Shown: positions 33,620-46,397, counted from the stretch's first letter. The stretch is 64,000 nt of DNA from Kappaphycus alvarezii (GCA_002205965.3 NADL03000487.1:496001-560000); one strand, 5' to 3'. Made by a program: numbers and translations. The notes: generated by a model not told the origin, from the letters alone.

Positions 33620-36600
33620 CATATATGCCTGTACTAACCATCTCTGAGTTCTCTGCAGACCTTGACCAACGTAGACGGATTCAATCAAGAGCTCTATCTA
33701 CACTATCCACTTGGAAGTCTTTCTCATCAAGAACGTCGTAATACTGAATGAAACAATACTCACTGATAACGCCAGAGACGCATTCCATGCAATTAGCTCG
33801 GTTACATAAAAATACACATAGCTGAATCTGGCCGCTTCCGTCCACACAACTGATCAGAGGAACAAGCCCCCACAACTTCCTGAACCATACAGGGATCCTT
33901 CCAGCACTTCTCCCAGTTTGACCATCCTCAACCATTACGGAGTCCAACTTTGGATACTTTTTGCTGTACCAGGCTGGAGCAGCAACTACGCGCTGTGATA
34001 TTCTGCTATTCGTATCCTCAACGGATGCAGTTCCCGTATTCTTAGGACAATCGGAAAGATGCCGACCTTCGTATTCGGCAACAAAAGCAGAAGGGGCAAA
34101 AGAAATCTTGATATTAGAGCTTTGCAGTCCTTCGGCACTCGAACTTTCCAATAACGCTAGAATAGTCGTTTTGAAATTCTCCAGTCGCTCATCATCAAGC
34201 GTTCCCAGCATACCATCTCGGAATCTTTGAGCCCGTGCATTCCTACTGTTATCTCTTTGCGGTTGCAATGTGACCCATTCCGAGCGGTCCCCGTTGCTAA
34301 AGGCCAGGAAATCGCGCAAAGGAATTGTAAAGCCTACTTGCCAAAAGCCGAGCTATGTCTGATTTTGCTGCTGTTGCTCTGGTCCTGTTTACTCCTCGTC
34401 AACTTTTTTCCGTACCCGAAACCACATTCAAGCTTGGTTTCGATATACGACGATTGTTTCATTCGAAGCGAAAGATTGTCTTTTGGACGTCAGATTGTAC
34501 AGTCGCTTGTACACTACAAGGGCGTACTCGAACAGCCCTTCTTAATTGTATTGAAGACCCTCTATGCTTTTCCAATCGTCAACGACATGGTCCAGCATGT
34601 GCCACTTAATCGTGCCCATATTTGAACTTTGATATTCTCCTAGAACCCTCATTCCCAATTCCTTGAATTGCTTGATTGCCTCGGCAGCGAAATTAAGTCT
34701 TTCCTCATGCCATCCATTCTCAGAGGTTCTCGTAACAATTCGAGCAAAGTCAACGTACTTCGCGAATACCTTCGTCAGAGGGGCTTGACGGTCCTCATTA
34801 CAGAATATATCCATCATAGCTCCCATAAAAGGCGAAACCTGGTCAACTTTTCTGTACTCCTTTGCTTCGAGCATTCCTGAAAAACCATCCTCGCGGAAAA
34901 GACTACTGGGGCCTTCCTTCCCACCATCAATGGAGAAGTCAACATCAACTTTATATCCGACTGGATGCTTACTGACGAATGAGAGGAAGTAGTTGAGCTC
35001 CCGAAGAATCTCGGTCCTCATATTCTTGAAGGTGCGAGGAGTTGATGGACGTGCGGAAAGTGCCGAATTACTTAATCTCGGATATCAATCTATCCAATGC
35101 TGTCTGTTTCAACAATATTGAGTCTCCGAGGTGAAAATTGTGGAGTGGTTCGAATACGTATACTCTGTACATGTCAAGGTTGGGACAGATCCCGAAAAAC
35201 GGAAAATCATGCAGTATCGGTCTATGAGGATGTACGGAAAGATGTTTCAACATATCTCTGGCCTACAGTTTCCGTTCACGTGAAATTGCTGGTTTGGATT
35301 TCTCATCCTTGTGTCGCATGGTGCATGAGGTCATGATACTGATATAGTACATTTTCTGTATGCTCCACTTTCCGATGATCGGCTTCAGTCAAGTATGGAA
35401 ATTTGTAGTTTTCCGCGAGGCATCGATGAAAGGGTAGAGCTGTTGCTATACCGGACCGAACCGAGAGTAGCTGCTTTGCCTCCGGGCGGTCGGCGCAATA
35501 GCCGAAGATGATTGTGTGGCACCGGCACTTCACATCATCCGCATCAACAGCCAATAATCCTGATTTGGCAACTTCTCTGAGTGGTCTCATGACCAGACCG
35601 ATTGCTTCTTGCGTACTACACTGGTCTGATTCATCCAACATACCTTTCGATTTGGTTGGCAGGAACGCGATTATTTTCCTTCCGTCTGTAATGAGTCGGC
35701 GGCGGAATTCGACAGCAAAGTTGAATACAGCGACATGAAATGGATACAATTTATTTCTTGAAGGCTTCAGAGACGTTACAGATTTGTCGCTGTATAGTTG
35801 CAACATCAATACGATAGAATGCTCCCCATCTTCCCCCATACTGCACCAGCGGACTTCAGGGTTAGAATCCGACATAATAGCATTATGAACGACCGGATGC
35901 ACTTGTGTTAAATTTCAGCTTCAATCGTGTGGTTGGGAACACATCCCGATCGATGAAAGTGCAGAATATCACAAGTCCTAGCCCTTCTCATCTAATCGAT
36001 CAAAGTATCAACACTGTTCTTGATGTGGCAGTGTACGACGTTCAAGTTTGTACTTGACGACAGGGACAATAATGAATATCCATTCCCCTGATACAAACCA
36101 CCGTCATCCGATTCACGAAATTCAACCTCCTTTTATAGTAGCCTCAGAGATGGGAAGCGAGTAGCAAAGGTCGCCGGGCAAAAAGAAGGGGAAGATAACA
36201 ATTCAAGCAGCACCTCGCTTGTGCTCTTTCCACATTTCCTGGTTACGTCATTGACGGAACTCCCAATCTTTCCGTGTACATCTTCTCTTGAATAATTATC
36301 GGCATCCCTTCCAATTTTCGCGTGGCGCAGAGAAATAACTGCTTCCCCTACAAGTCCGTTGAAGCCTTCTCCTTCTAGTTTTGCTTGATTGACCAAGTCA
36401 ACAGCCTCATCTGTTTCCGCGAGGAGTTCCCTATCAATAGAGAGGTTTCTGCCATGGCCACCAAGCTTGCGTGGGATTGAAGTTCTCTGTTTCACCACTC
36501 TTGCAGAGGATGACCTTGACAATTGGGGGTAGCTGCATTTGGAAGTGTGAATTGCCAGCGCCAATGCATCTCGTGATGAGAAGGGACGAGGCGCCCTCGG

Positions 36601-36735
36601 ACACCTAGAGGCATTATGAGCTTTCCGCTTACCCATTAAGTAGTGCAGTATCGAAGTTGAACTCTTCCAGGGAGCTTGGTGTGCTGATGAAAGGCCATAA
36701 ATCCGTCTTTGAGGCATAAAATGTGATTGAAGCAT
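33620..36735 (-). pseudogene. Large transposase-like relic, copy 1 (KDZ/Plavaka-like)
   Basis: A chain of minus-strand frames forms one large protein. 36,735-36,133 has a degenerate finger (SRCPRAPRPFSSRDALALAI then H and C). 35,902-35,303 has MLQLYSDKSVTSLKPSRNK, YPFHVAVFNF, a RxxITDGRKIIAFLPT box and CRCHTIIFGYCAD. 35,253-35,068 has FGICPNLDMYRVYVFEPLHN then FHLG. 35,021-34,542 has FMGAMMDIFC, YVDFARIVTRTSE and TIKWHMLDHVVDDW. 34,319-33,620 ends QYYDVLDEKDFQVDSVDRAL and RLRWS. The N-terminal finger, the YSDK...LP box and the late H-x-LDH match the general layout of KDZ/Plavaka transposases. That assignment is recollection, not a search. Breaks and stops between frames could include introns. 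Confidence 0.5.
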
Positions 36736-36739
36736 TTTT

Positions 36740-37485
36740 CAGTGAACTTTTCTTTTTCTATACAGTATTGTGTGAATTCAAGTATCTTTTTATACTTCCA
36801 TTATTTCTTTATGGAAAACTGTAGGATGTAACAATTAAGTCGCATTTTAAATTACAAATGGGTGGAACAGATAACCCTCAAACATCATTCTTGCCATGCT
36901 CGACAAAACCATGATCCCCGTACCAGTCTATGATAGATTGACCACACACTTGGAAATCTATTATGGACCCCGAAATGATAGCATACGGCTAAGCCCACTC
37001 CCAGGTTCTTGTTGGGTACACTTTCAATAATAGTTTTTCAACTCATCTGATTTCAACTCAGGCTTATCATGAATCACGCCATACTCGTCTTTCTGCTTAG
37101 AATGGGGAGGTAATATCATAGAAGTATATAAAATAAATATCTCTCTTATGGAAAAAGAACATATTATGTAATGATTACGTGGATTGATATCTCACGAGGC
37201 TACGGTATCATATTTATTTCTTGGGAGGCGGTTTAAAGTTATTAATTATGCAGGATACGGACTCTGGCAGAACATGATGACTAATACTCCCTTTTATGGC
37301 AAGGCGGGCAAACTGCAGTATCTCCAAATTTGAAAACTCTTTGTAGGGTTCCGAGGTCTCAATTCTCAACTGGAGGGTTTTCAATTCTGAAACATCCCAC
37401 ACTTCATCCCTTTACCAAATTACCCCACAGATCACGCAGATTAAGAACATCACGCAGATTAAGCAGTTATTTTGCACGGCTTCCA
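36740..37485. other. No recognisable gene
   Basis: AT-rich spacer upstream of transposase copy 1; nothing supported. Confidence 0.35.
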
Positions 37486-37489
37486 GCTC

Positions 37490-38050
37490 CCACTCTACAA
37501 ACAATCGCCGTCAGTACTTTCCTCTTCTGCCGTAGCATTCCTGCCCCCTCTCCCCAAACGATCTTCTACATCACAGCTCCTCTTTGACATATCATTTCCG
37601 CTTACTCCTTCCAAACTTCAGAATTTGTGCGTCGAACGAACCGATGTGAGGTGAGTCATCGTTGCCCTTTGCAATCGAATTTCCACTCTCTCGCTTAACA
37701 ATCGCCAATATCACCGTTTCCCTCTGCTGTGGACTTTCCGCTCCCTACCCACCACTGATGGCCAACAATACCGCCGCCCTTTGCCGTGTGATTTTCGCTC
37801 CCTCTCCTCAACTATCTCAACCATCACCGCCGTTCTTTGTAATGGATTTCCTCTCCTACCCCGCCAATGATCACAGGCATCACTGCCGCCCTTCTCGGTG
37901 GTTTTCTGCTGGCTACCTCCCAAATTCCGCTGAAACTACCGACTTTCTTCGACTTGCAACGACAGTGGCTCCCCGCTCGCTCCCATCTCACCTCCTTTAC
38001 TGCCATTCTTTTGGGCGTCCTCCCGCAACATCCCGTGATGCCCCCATCAC
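37490..38050 (+). repeat. Degenerate tandem repeat, about 50-60-bp unit
   Basis: Pyrimidine-rich units recur with ATCACCGCCGTTCTTTG-like cores followed by a GTGATTTTCGCTCCC-like segment, at about 37,497, 37,697, 37,760, 37,812, 37,870 and 37,925. ORFs on both strands in this stretch reflect the repeat. Confidence 0.5.
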
Positions 38051-38329
38051 CTAAAGGGGGAGCCGCCATCAGCATATGAAATAAGGTAAGTCCCAGCCCC
38101 TATAAGTGCCACCCAAAGCGTTAAAGATAGTTGCAACTAAGATTTTGTTTTCTTTGGACTGAATGAATTGTTTTTACTCGCGTTGCTTGGCCACTTCAGT
38201 GCAGGTACGTTTTTGGGGAATGGTTATGAACAGTAATATTACTAGCAGCGCAGTACTGCCAGAAAGATATTATGCAGCTTTTCATTTGTATGCTTGCTAC
38301 AGCAGCACGTAAACTGCTCTCAGGGCCCC

Positions 38330-39330
38330 CTTTCTCCATTAATTTGGAAATCCTGGGAATTTGGTACCAGGATTCCTTGTGTGTTCTCGAAATATAATCT
38401 CCAGGTTCTAGAAACCTTGGAAAAATTCTGGTAGCACATAATATCAAATCCTAGACTACCGCCCAGGATCTATTCCCAGGTTTAATAATCGTGCGGCAAC
38501 CCGGGACCAATGTAGGGTTTGCCCTGTGCCTGTATCCGAACACAGGTCGAAGTTTTGATCGGAGGCCATAGGAGACCCTGGGCGAAATCCTGGATGTACA
38601 GCACACCATATCCTGGGTTACTCCCCAGGTCCCATGTCCAGGCTCACCAAACCTGGGTTATTCCTTGGGTATTTTTGGGTTTAATTTTGGCCGTATCTAA
38701 AACTACACAGACTTTTGATGTCAGGCCGCCGGCTGTCCTGGGCGTAAAATTGGGAGCATAGTAACCCATCATATAGGCTGTTTCCCAGGTCATATGCCCA
38801 GGTTCATCAAACCTGGGGTATTCCTGGAGTATTCCTGGGTTTAATTTGGGCTGTATTTAAGACGACGAGGACTTTTGATCCCAGGCCGTTGTTGGCCCTG
38901 GGCTTAATCCTGGGAGCACAAAACGTAAATAACTGGGCTGTTCCCCAGACTAAATGCCCATGTTCAGCAAACCTGGGGTAATCCTGGGGTATTAATCGGG
39001 ATATGTTGGTCGGTATGCAACCCAACCCCGACTTTTTATCCCAGGCCACGGGTAACCCTTGGTGTAGTTCTGGGAGCATAGTAACCCATTTCCTGGGTAA
39101 TTAACCAGGTCGCATGTCCTGGATTTAAATTCCTGAGTCGTTCCTGGGCCCCGTTTGTGCGTCTTTCTGTTCCCTTAGAGTGAATTGAGTTCCCAGGATT
39201 TTCGCAGGTTCCCGTTTCCAGGAAACCTGGGCCAGGAATTGGTCCAGCCGATCGCAGGAATCCTAGGGCTCTTTTTTAACCTGGAACCTGGGGGTTTTCC
39301 CAGGATTCCTGGAGTCACCTGGACTTGGAC
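38330..39330. repeat. CCWGG island 3 with roughly 160-bp tandem array
   Basis: Four similar units between about 38,490 and 39,130. Each has AAACCTGGGGTAT (or a close form), GTATTCCTGGGTTTAAT, a GACTTTTGATCCCAGGCC box, CCTGGG...GGGAGCA and a CCCAGGT..ATGCCCA segment. The flanks are irregular CCAGG/CCTGG palindromes as in islands 1 and 2. Confidence 0.75.
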
Positions 39331-39429
39331 AACTACCGAAGTTCTGAAGGAGAATTAATCGCTTCCACAGACGCCAGGAGGAGATTCTAGAATTCTTCCA
39401 ATTGATCGCGACTTTTTTGGAGACACAGA

Positions 39430-41370
39430 CGGTACGAATGAATTGGTCGTTCAGGCAGAGCAAGAAGAGAACGCTTTCGCTTATATGCTGCGACAGGCTG
39501 GAGTTCCCCTGCAAGAGACAGCCAAGAGTTTTGAAGGGAGGGATTGCGAATCTAGTTTATTTGAAAAGCTGGCAGAATTGATTCAAGAGGTTGAGAGGAA
39601 GGGAGGAACGACCCTTTCGAAAGAATTGTATCAGTCGATCTCTTCTCCTTTAATTTCCGGCCAATCGTTCAATTATCGATTTCTCCCCTCGCAACAGTTC
39701 CTCAACTACAGTGCTATCCAAGAAAATGGTAACTAATCTGCCGTTAATGGTTTCAGTTTTGTAAATTTGGCGTCCAATCCATCATTACCAACGATACAGT
39801 TTTACAATCGAAATATCGTAGACAGATTGAGAAGGTAAGTGTCGAAAGTACGGACATTGGACACTTTTCGAGACCCCGGAAGTAATTTAGGATCATATCA
39901 TGCAGTTCAATCTCTTCTTGGACGGGAATGCATACCAGCTGAGCGACATACAATAATGAAAAACAAGGAAAACGATATAAGTTGGTGCAAAATGACGGAT
40001 AATGATGAGCAATCCGTTTTTTCCTACTGCGATTCTAAAGCGACAAGTCTGTGACATCTCTCAAACCCTCTCAATTGACTTTCTACCCTTTTCATGTCAC
40101 CGCCCTGAACTTTGCTGAAGAGGCTCTAAGGAGACTCATCACTGATGGAAGCACGTCGACGGCATTCCTACTAACAACATCTACGCAAATTGATGGAAAA
40201 ACAATTGATATCTCGGCACAAGTCGCGATCGATAGGTCGTACAACCACTGAGTGATATTTCAAACAAAGTTCTCATTAACATGGACGCAAATGGGGTGAG
40301 TTGGAGGTGTCCTTGCTGTTCTGGCGAGCTACTGCGCTGAACTATCCGAAGCAAAGCAACTGTTGTCGGTAAGGGAGGGGATGCAGACTTTCCTTACCCG
40401 CCATCTGAGCTTAGCCCGAATAGGAGATTTTCCGTTCTGGACCTAGTCTGTAAGACGATCAGTGGAGCACATGAATGAGATATTTCAAATATACGAAGTT
40501 TTTATGCGTGATTCAGCAATGCATGATGGTAAATGTCCGGTACGCACTCGTTAGTCCAAGAAGAAACCCCGACTCTGCTTCGGAAATATTCAGTAAATCC
40601 GAAGAAACCCGTTCTGTATAATTTCTCAATCGTCGGCATATGTCCAACTTTGGACATATGTCCAAGTTTGGACATATACAGCGTATCCGGCTTCGAGCCA
40701 ATGCATAACTTTAAGTTGGGTATCTAAGAACTGATAAAGAAAGCTATAGACGGGATTCAATCTGAATTGCTGTAATCCTCAGCTTTATCAGTGCGATCTA
40801 CGGTAAGTCACACCTTTAAAAGTATTGGAAAGGAAGTAATAAGGGAACTTAACAACTTTCTCTCCTTTGTGAGTAGAAACCCAATCGAATACAATGTCAA
40901 TGTTGAATTCTCCATTGACAGCGGCTAAGAAGGGTATAATGGGCTGATCCGAGATGATGGACTTTCTGGAATGAAGAAGGAGAAGGGTTACAAATTTGTT
41001 GACCAAGGTTCACCTTTCCTAGGAGCAATGATGGACAGATACTGCGACAAATCCGGCAGAGCCCTAATGACAAACATATTTGTAATGTATGCGGATATGG
41101 TTCGTTTAATTACCTATCATAAGGCAGTGGATCGGGAATGGGACGAAATTCGACTGACTTCTTTGATCGAGTCGATAAAAAAATTGAAAGAATTAGGAGT
41201 TTCAGCTCTCGGTCAATACCAGAAATCGTATCACGAATTGGAGACCTTGTATGGAAAGAATGTCGTGTGCTTCGTGGCTTCTAAGGAGTGCGTCGACGGC
41301 ATCGACAGGGATCTTACCGTACGGCTCAGCCTGAACGAGTCACTCGCTGACGAGAATGAGTATCTGTAGC
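39430..41370 (+). pseudogene. Large transposase-like relic, copy 2, divergent to copy 1
   Basis: A plus-strand homologue of copy 1. 39,443-39,736 matches the end of its N-terminal ORF (SSPLISGQSF, then RFLPS). 39,955-40,250 matches the box with TSLKPSQLTFYPFHVTALNF. 40,533-40,727 matches the FGICP...EPLHNFHLG segment (here EPMHNFKLG). 40,971-41,369 matches SPFLGAMMDRYC and LKELGVSALGQYQKS. Similarity stops near 41,240, where copy 1 continues with KWHMLDH, so the C-terminal domain is missing. Many stops. The two copies point away from each other with island 3 between them. Confidence 0.55.
40637..40672. repeat. 18-bp duplication with 16-bp palindrome
   Basis: CATATGTCCAACTTTGGA and CATATGTCCAAGTTTGGA are adjacent and create the perfect palindrome TTGGACATATGTCCAA (40,650-40,665). 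In protein terms a six-residue unit (ICPTLD/ICPSLD) is duplicated relative to copy 1, which has a single ICPNLD. Confidence 0.8.
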
Positions 41371-41402
41371 TCCTCAAGTTTCCCGCATAAATAATCTCTG
41401 CC

Positions 41403-42431
41403 GTTGTGTAGAGAGCTCCGGAAGAGGTTACCTGCAGCTCCGCCGGCCGGTATTACGGAGTCGATGAGGAAACCAGGGAAGAGCACCCGATTGACCTATA
41501 AACCTTTTCCTTCAACTGGATACCTCCGGGCTGCGCTGGCCATAGTCTGTCTAAGCGTAACCTATGAGAAAAGAAGGCGAACGATCGAATCATCAATGGG
41601 GCTTTTGACAGGAATCTAATTTCGAGATTGGGGGTCATCATGCAGATCGACCGTTGGTGTCAGAAGAATCCGAATGAGAACTTCCTCGTGCTATTTCAGA
41701 TGTCGAGGGAAACTTTTTCTCTTTCTTCACCGCGTCTTCTCATGGATCATATCTTGCGCTTCCGGGACCTTGAGACGCGCTGTATGCAAGCTGCAGTCGC
41801 GAACGCAGTTTACCTTATCTTCGGTCCAGGCCCGGCAGACAACTACTGGAACACGGATTATATCCGCGACCACGACACACTACAACAGCTCGGCTACCGT
41901 CCTAGGTCTCTTTCCTTTGCCGACGTCCAAAAGGGTTCATACGAAATCTACCAGGATCTCGTAGTCCTGTGCTACGTTAGGCCCTCCAAGGGTTTATCCA
42001 AACACACTAAAAGCAGCCTTCGTCGTGAAGTGGAGTCCTCTATTGATGCTGAATGGATGAAGAGCTTTTCAAATACTCTTGGACGTGGTATTTATGTCAC
42101 TGTTCCTATAAGGAGACATGTATTGCAGCATGCGGTTTGCATCGACGAGGAAGAAGAGCCCATCCTTATCTACGATTGCGCAGAGACATACGCCATGCGG
42201 TTTTCCAGCGATTCTCTCAAGTTAAGTTGAGGTGAAGAGAACCCGGAAGGTTACTTGAAATTGGAAGACGTGTGACATGTAGTTCCTCTGAATGGCCAGA
42301 TAATTCTTCCCCGCGACTCTACAATTCTCTATACGCCTTCAGATCCGCCAAAAAAGACGCGTCGCAGGCGCCGTTCGAGGACCTCTGTTTCCTCTTCCTC
42401 TGACCACAAACGTTCCAGTGCGGGCTCGTAA
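41403..42431 (+). pseudogene. Papain-fold/C39-like cysteine peptidase-like relic
   Basis: One frame stays readable for 1,029 bp despite stops at 41,409 (TAG), 41,499 (TAA), 41,565 (TGA), 42,228 (TGA) and 42,273 (TGA), closing with TAA at 42,429. The central open part contains RCMQAAVANAVYLIFG (Cys at 41,781), then LQHAVCID (His at 42,129) and ILIYDCAE (Asp at 42,174). Cys in an Ala/Asn-rich helix, then H-A-V and a beta-strand ending in Asp, is the order of papain-fold and C39-like peptidases. It is not the His-first order of Ulp1. The tail has KKTRRRRRSR and Ser-rich sequence, like a nuclear signal. It directly follows the truncated transposase copy 2. Peptidase activity is an inference from motif order only. 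Confidence 0.4.
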
Positions 42432-43811
42432 AGGCACTTAGGACCTCTTTCCTCCTGTAATCTTCCATATTTCATTACGGGCTACCCACATGTCGTACTG
42501 TGAGTCTCATAGAGTTGGTAAAGCGATAAAAAGATTCAGATTGTACTCAAAACAGAAATGTAACAAATAATTCGTAGCATTTCATATAAGAGCTAGGAGC
42601 CGTCATCTGCAGGACGTTCTCGGTTAGTACATTTTGTAGGATCGACAGCCGAAGAGCGTAGGCTGCTACGTGCCACGCATAAATAGCTCCCCGGCAGCAT
42701 TTGCCCCGGTGAGAAGTTAGCCAGTACCGTAGGTGAGCTACATTCCAAACTCGACAAGGCCTGAAGAAACGGGACCGAAACGCCGGCCATTTGACTGTAG
42801 ATGTTAAGGTCTGTCCGTGTGGGACGAAGACCCAACCTAAGCACCCATATTAAACTTTTTCTGGGTCCCTGGGTCATCTCCGTCACCATCGCGTTGCAAC
42901 TGCGTGTCGACCCTATTTGTCCGTAGGGCCAGTCCTGCTAGAAGTTCCAATCGGCGGTGTACGTCGGAGGCCTTTGTTACCGATGAGACATCGTCGGAAG
43001 GATTTAGGCGTGGGGCGACCCCGAACATCTACTTGAACACGTAACCGGTGAGGACATCATGATTGAATCAGAAATTGAGGCTGGCCACAATTTCTGGACA
43101 GTATGATACTGCAAAGCATGAAACAGACTTGGATCTATGACCAGGGAGAAAACGCTGGAGGATTGAACCCTATGACTTACAATTCTCTGAATTACTAAAT
43201 TAAAAATGTTAAAAAGTGGTTAATTTCGACGCGATGTCATGGCCTGTGCTATAGTGAGGAAAACGTGTTAATACTCAAAGAGGGTTGAAATAAATGTAAA
43301 ACGAGTCTCCTACTAGGTCGTGTTGCCAATGAGATTATCTTCCGTGATCACGTAAGAAATTGGAAATCCTTTCAAAAATATATTCTCTTCGCAATGGTTT
43401 TCAGGCCACACAATTTTATTCGACTCACCAGCCACATGACCCCAGAATAATATCATGATTATTGATCAAGAATACACATATTCGGCGGGTCAAAGAAATC
43501 TCTATGCCATAACAACCGACCACGATAGTCACAAAAACGTCGTCCACCCTGCAAAGATCTTCTAGGCCAACTTTAGTGTATAACATTGTCTCTGAGCAAA
43601 TCTGAATCCCCCACGTGACCATATCATTTCAAAACTTAGTCCAAAAATCTGCGTAGTTTTGAGTCGTACCCTCCCCACCCCTTCCCTCACCGGTAAGCCA
43701 TATCAAAGTCAAAAACACTCCAACAAGCAGTCACAGTTTCACGAACTAACCACAATCTCTCTGCCCACAGTTCTACTTCTCAGTTGTATTATGCCGCCAT
43801 GCAAATACTGA
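42432..43811. other. No recognisable gene
   Basis: Minus ORFs at 42,593-42,889 and 42,837-43,028 have no assignable motif; the rest is AT-rich. Confidence 0.35.
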
Positions 43812-46397
43812 ATGCACAAGCGAGACTTTTCCAGTTTAGCGAGTGGTGCGAACCAACCTGAACTTGTGCCACACTCCGATACGGGCATCCGCGATGAGGA
43901 ATCTGCGGAGGTAATAAAGGAGTTGATTGGGCAGTCAGCTGCCATCGAAGCAGCACATTGGAATAATAAGCGAGTTCTGACATACACGCAGGATGTGACG
44001 AAATCAGACAAGGTCGACGCATGGCTGCAGGGGAGGATTGGAGAACTGGAATTCTGGATGGTAAGGGTAGTTTATTCGGTCTACAGCGGTGTTGGTAATG
44101 GCTTGGCAACGGGAGATCGCAAAAAAGGTTGCTGGACGTGTGCTGCGGTTGCAAAAGGTACTGACGACTTTGAAGTACCTCCGCACAGAGATTCTTTCAG
44201 AGACCCGAGGATTCTTCTTTCAGCGTGATGAAAGGGAAAAGAAGCAATTTATGCCGGCACCAATTCCACTGGTTGCGATTGGGAGGGATTTTGGGACTTG
44301 GATGACAGATGAGTTGATAAACAATGTTGCACGTCGCAGTATGTTATTGAAGAACTTCACGCGGAATGGATATATTTGTGGTATGTCCCGTCAGGTGGTC
44401 TTCTGGATCTGATTTCAATTGCTCTGCACATTTTGGCGCCTTGTACCTCAATTATGGATTCAGCAGATAAGGCCACGGACACCCCAGTTGTAGATTTCCT
44501 GACGTCTTTGAAAGCAGGGATGAGGTTAGCCGATGGGGTCAATTCCGGTAATTTATCGAACCATCTGAGCTGTCATTCTAAATCAGAGAATGGTTTGTGG
44601 TCTCAGATTGAGTCGTTGGCTAACATGATTGGAGGAAGACTGTCAACAAAGTGTTGAACGGCGCTCGTGAATGAAAATTTGACTTGGTCCGAATACAAAA
44701 AAGCGCTCCTCGCCGTTTATTGAAGCCTAACCATCTTGTTAGTCCTGTTGATATTCAGAAGGAAGTTACAGGGGATCACGTGGCATCAACTTCCACTTTT
44801 ACTTTATATATTTCTGTGTTATGTTACGTTCTAATGCATCTGAGGCTCGTTTCCGTGTAAACAGTGTACCGGAGGGACTGGGATGAAGAGATACTTGCGG
44901 CTTTCAAGCATTTTTACATGCAGTTTTGTATCTTTTTACGGGTGACGACGACTGAAGTCGCCATTCAGAAGAAGAGAGCAGCCGATAGGAAAATTGAGAA
45001 GGTTTTCGAGGAGAAGTTCAGATTATGGTCAGAAAACCGATCAATTGCTCGTTTAGATAATGACGGTAATGGTGGAACCGAGAGAGCAGAAGGATTTGTT
45101 TCGGTGGGAAGTATCTAGGATGGTCTATCAGCGGGAACCGGTGTGGTTCATGGACCTGAGGGCCAGGGGGTCGCAAGGATGATGTAGTACGACCGGAGAC
45201 GCGTGAAGGGAATATTGGTGTTGGCCGGGATGAAAATGTACCGTTAATTTCGCTTCAGAGCTTATCAAAGAACTGACGTAACCTGGGAGTAAAATTATCT
45301 TCATGTTTCCAAGGAAATTTCTCATAAGGCGGTAAGCATTGGTAATGATGTAATTCGATCCGGTCGCGTGAGTTTGGAGGCAAACAAACTACAACATCCC
45401 GAAATAAGTGTGCCTTTCTATGATCTTGCAGCAACTTATTTGACTGCAAAACATCAGAAGGAAATTGGCGATAATCGACTTGGTCGAGTAAAATCGCAGC
45501 AAAATATTGTGCAGTCACGTGCTTTTCACTCATAGGACACCCAGGAGATAGTTTCTTTCTCCGGTGGTGTAGCCGGTGAGGTGATCCCACTTGCTCAAGC
45601 TCATGGTGATGGGATGCAATAGGTAACGAAGTTCAAGGGCCACCATAATGTAACCTGTGCCCTCCTTTGTGAGTCAGGTATAATTCATCAGATCGCTGAA
45701 CTGGCAAGTCACCGCCAGGAACTTTATCAAACTGGTGCAGAGGAGAAGAGACTTCAAAAAAAATAGAAGCGCTGGAAGAGGACCTTTTCAGGATCAGGAA
45801 ACGAGTTCTGTTAATTGAGAAAAAGGCTACGGTTGTCGAAAGAAAAAGTACAGAAAGAGGTTCTGATAGGATAGGAAATGCGCGGAAAAAGTGGTTCGTG
45901 GTATTCTGGAACAAGTGCTTGGTTCAGTGCTTTCTGAGGCGGACAGGAGAGAAAGGATTAGGGAGCGTCGGAGGCGTTTTGAGGATTTCGCTGCTATGGG
46001 TAAGGTCGCCAAAAAGAGGAGGATCGAAACGGTGAAGAGGCAGAAATTGGAAGCGGACAAGCGGCAAAGACAGCGCCTGATGCAAATTGCGACATACAAT
46101 TCCCGGTGCATTAATCTGTATATTTCAAGTTTCGAAGGGCTACGCAGCGACCCGTTCGTTAGTATTATGACCACTTTGTTTAAATAGTCCTCCGGTAATG
46201 AATATATGGAGTGTAAGGATAGGGATGTGAGGAGGTGGATGTCCTCGGCAATATCGACGAAAGAACTATTAGGTGCGAGGGCTAGTTTGCCACAGGGTGA
46301 GTTCCTTCCAGAGGTCGCTGTCACAGAGAAGAAGATGTATCACAACTTTCATCAATGTATGGAAATATGGTGTGCTCTTCTCGCTGCCAAGATTTAA
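43812..46397 (+). pseudogene. Probable N-terminal region of the helicase gene, fragmented
   Basis: Successive plus-strand frames look coding: 44,089-44,412 (PAPIPLVAIGRDFGTWMTDE), 44,376-44,657 (PVVDFLTSLKAGMRLADG), 44,864-45,118 (RRDWDEEILAAFKHFYMQF) and 45,655-46,187, a long charged coiled-coil rich in Lys, Arg and Glu (RRERIRERRRRFEDF). Lys/Arg/Glu-rich coils and large helical N-termini occur in UPF1/ZNFX1-like helicases, but none of these segments is diagnostic. They may belong to the helicase that follows or to a separate gene. Stops, frameshifts and perhaps introns separate the frames. Confidence 0.3.

Noticed and set aside
38490..39130. CRISPR-like array.
   Set aside because: Units are about 160 bp and similar along their whole length, without constant short repeats and unique spacers; the context is eukaryotic.
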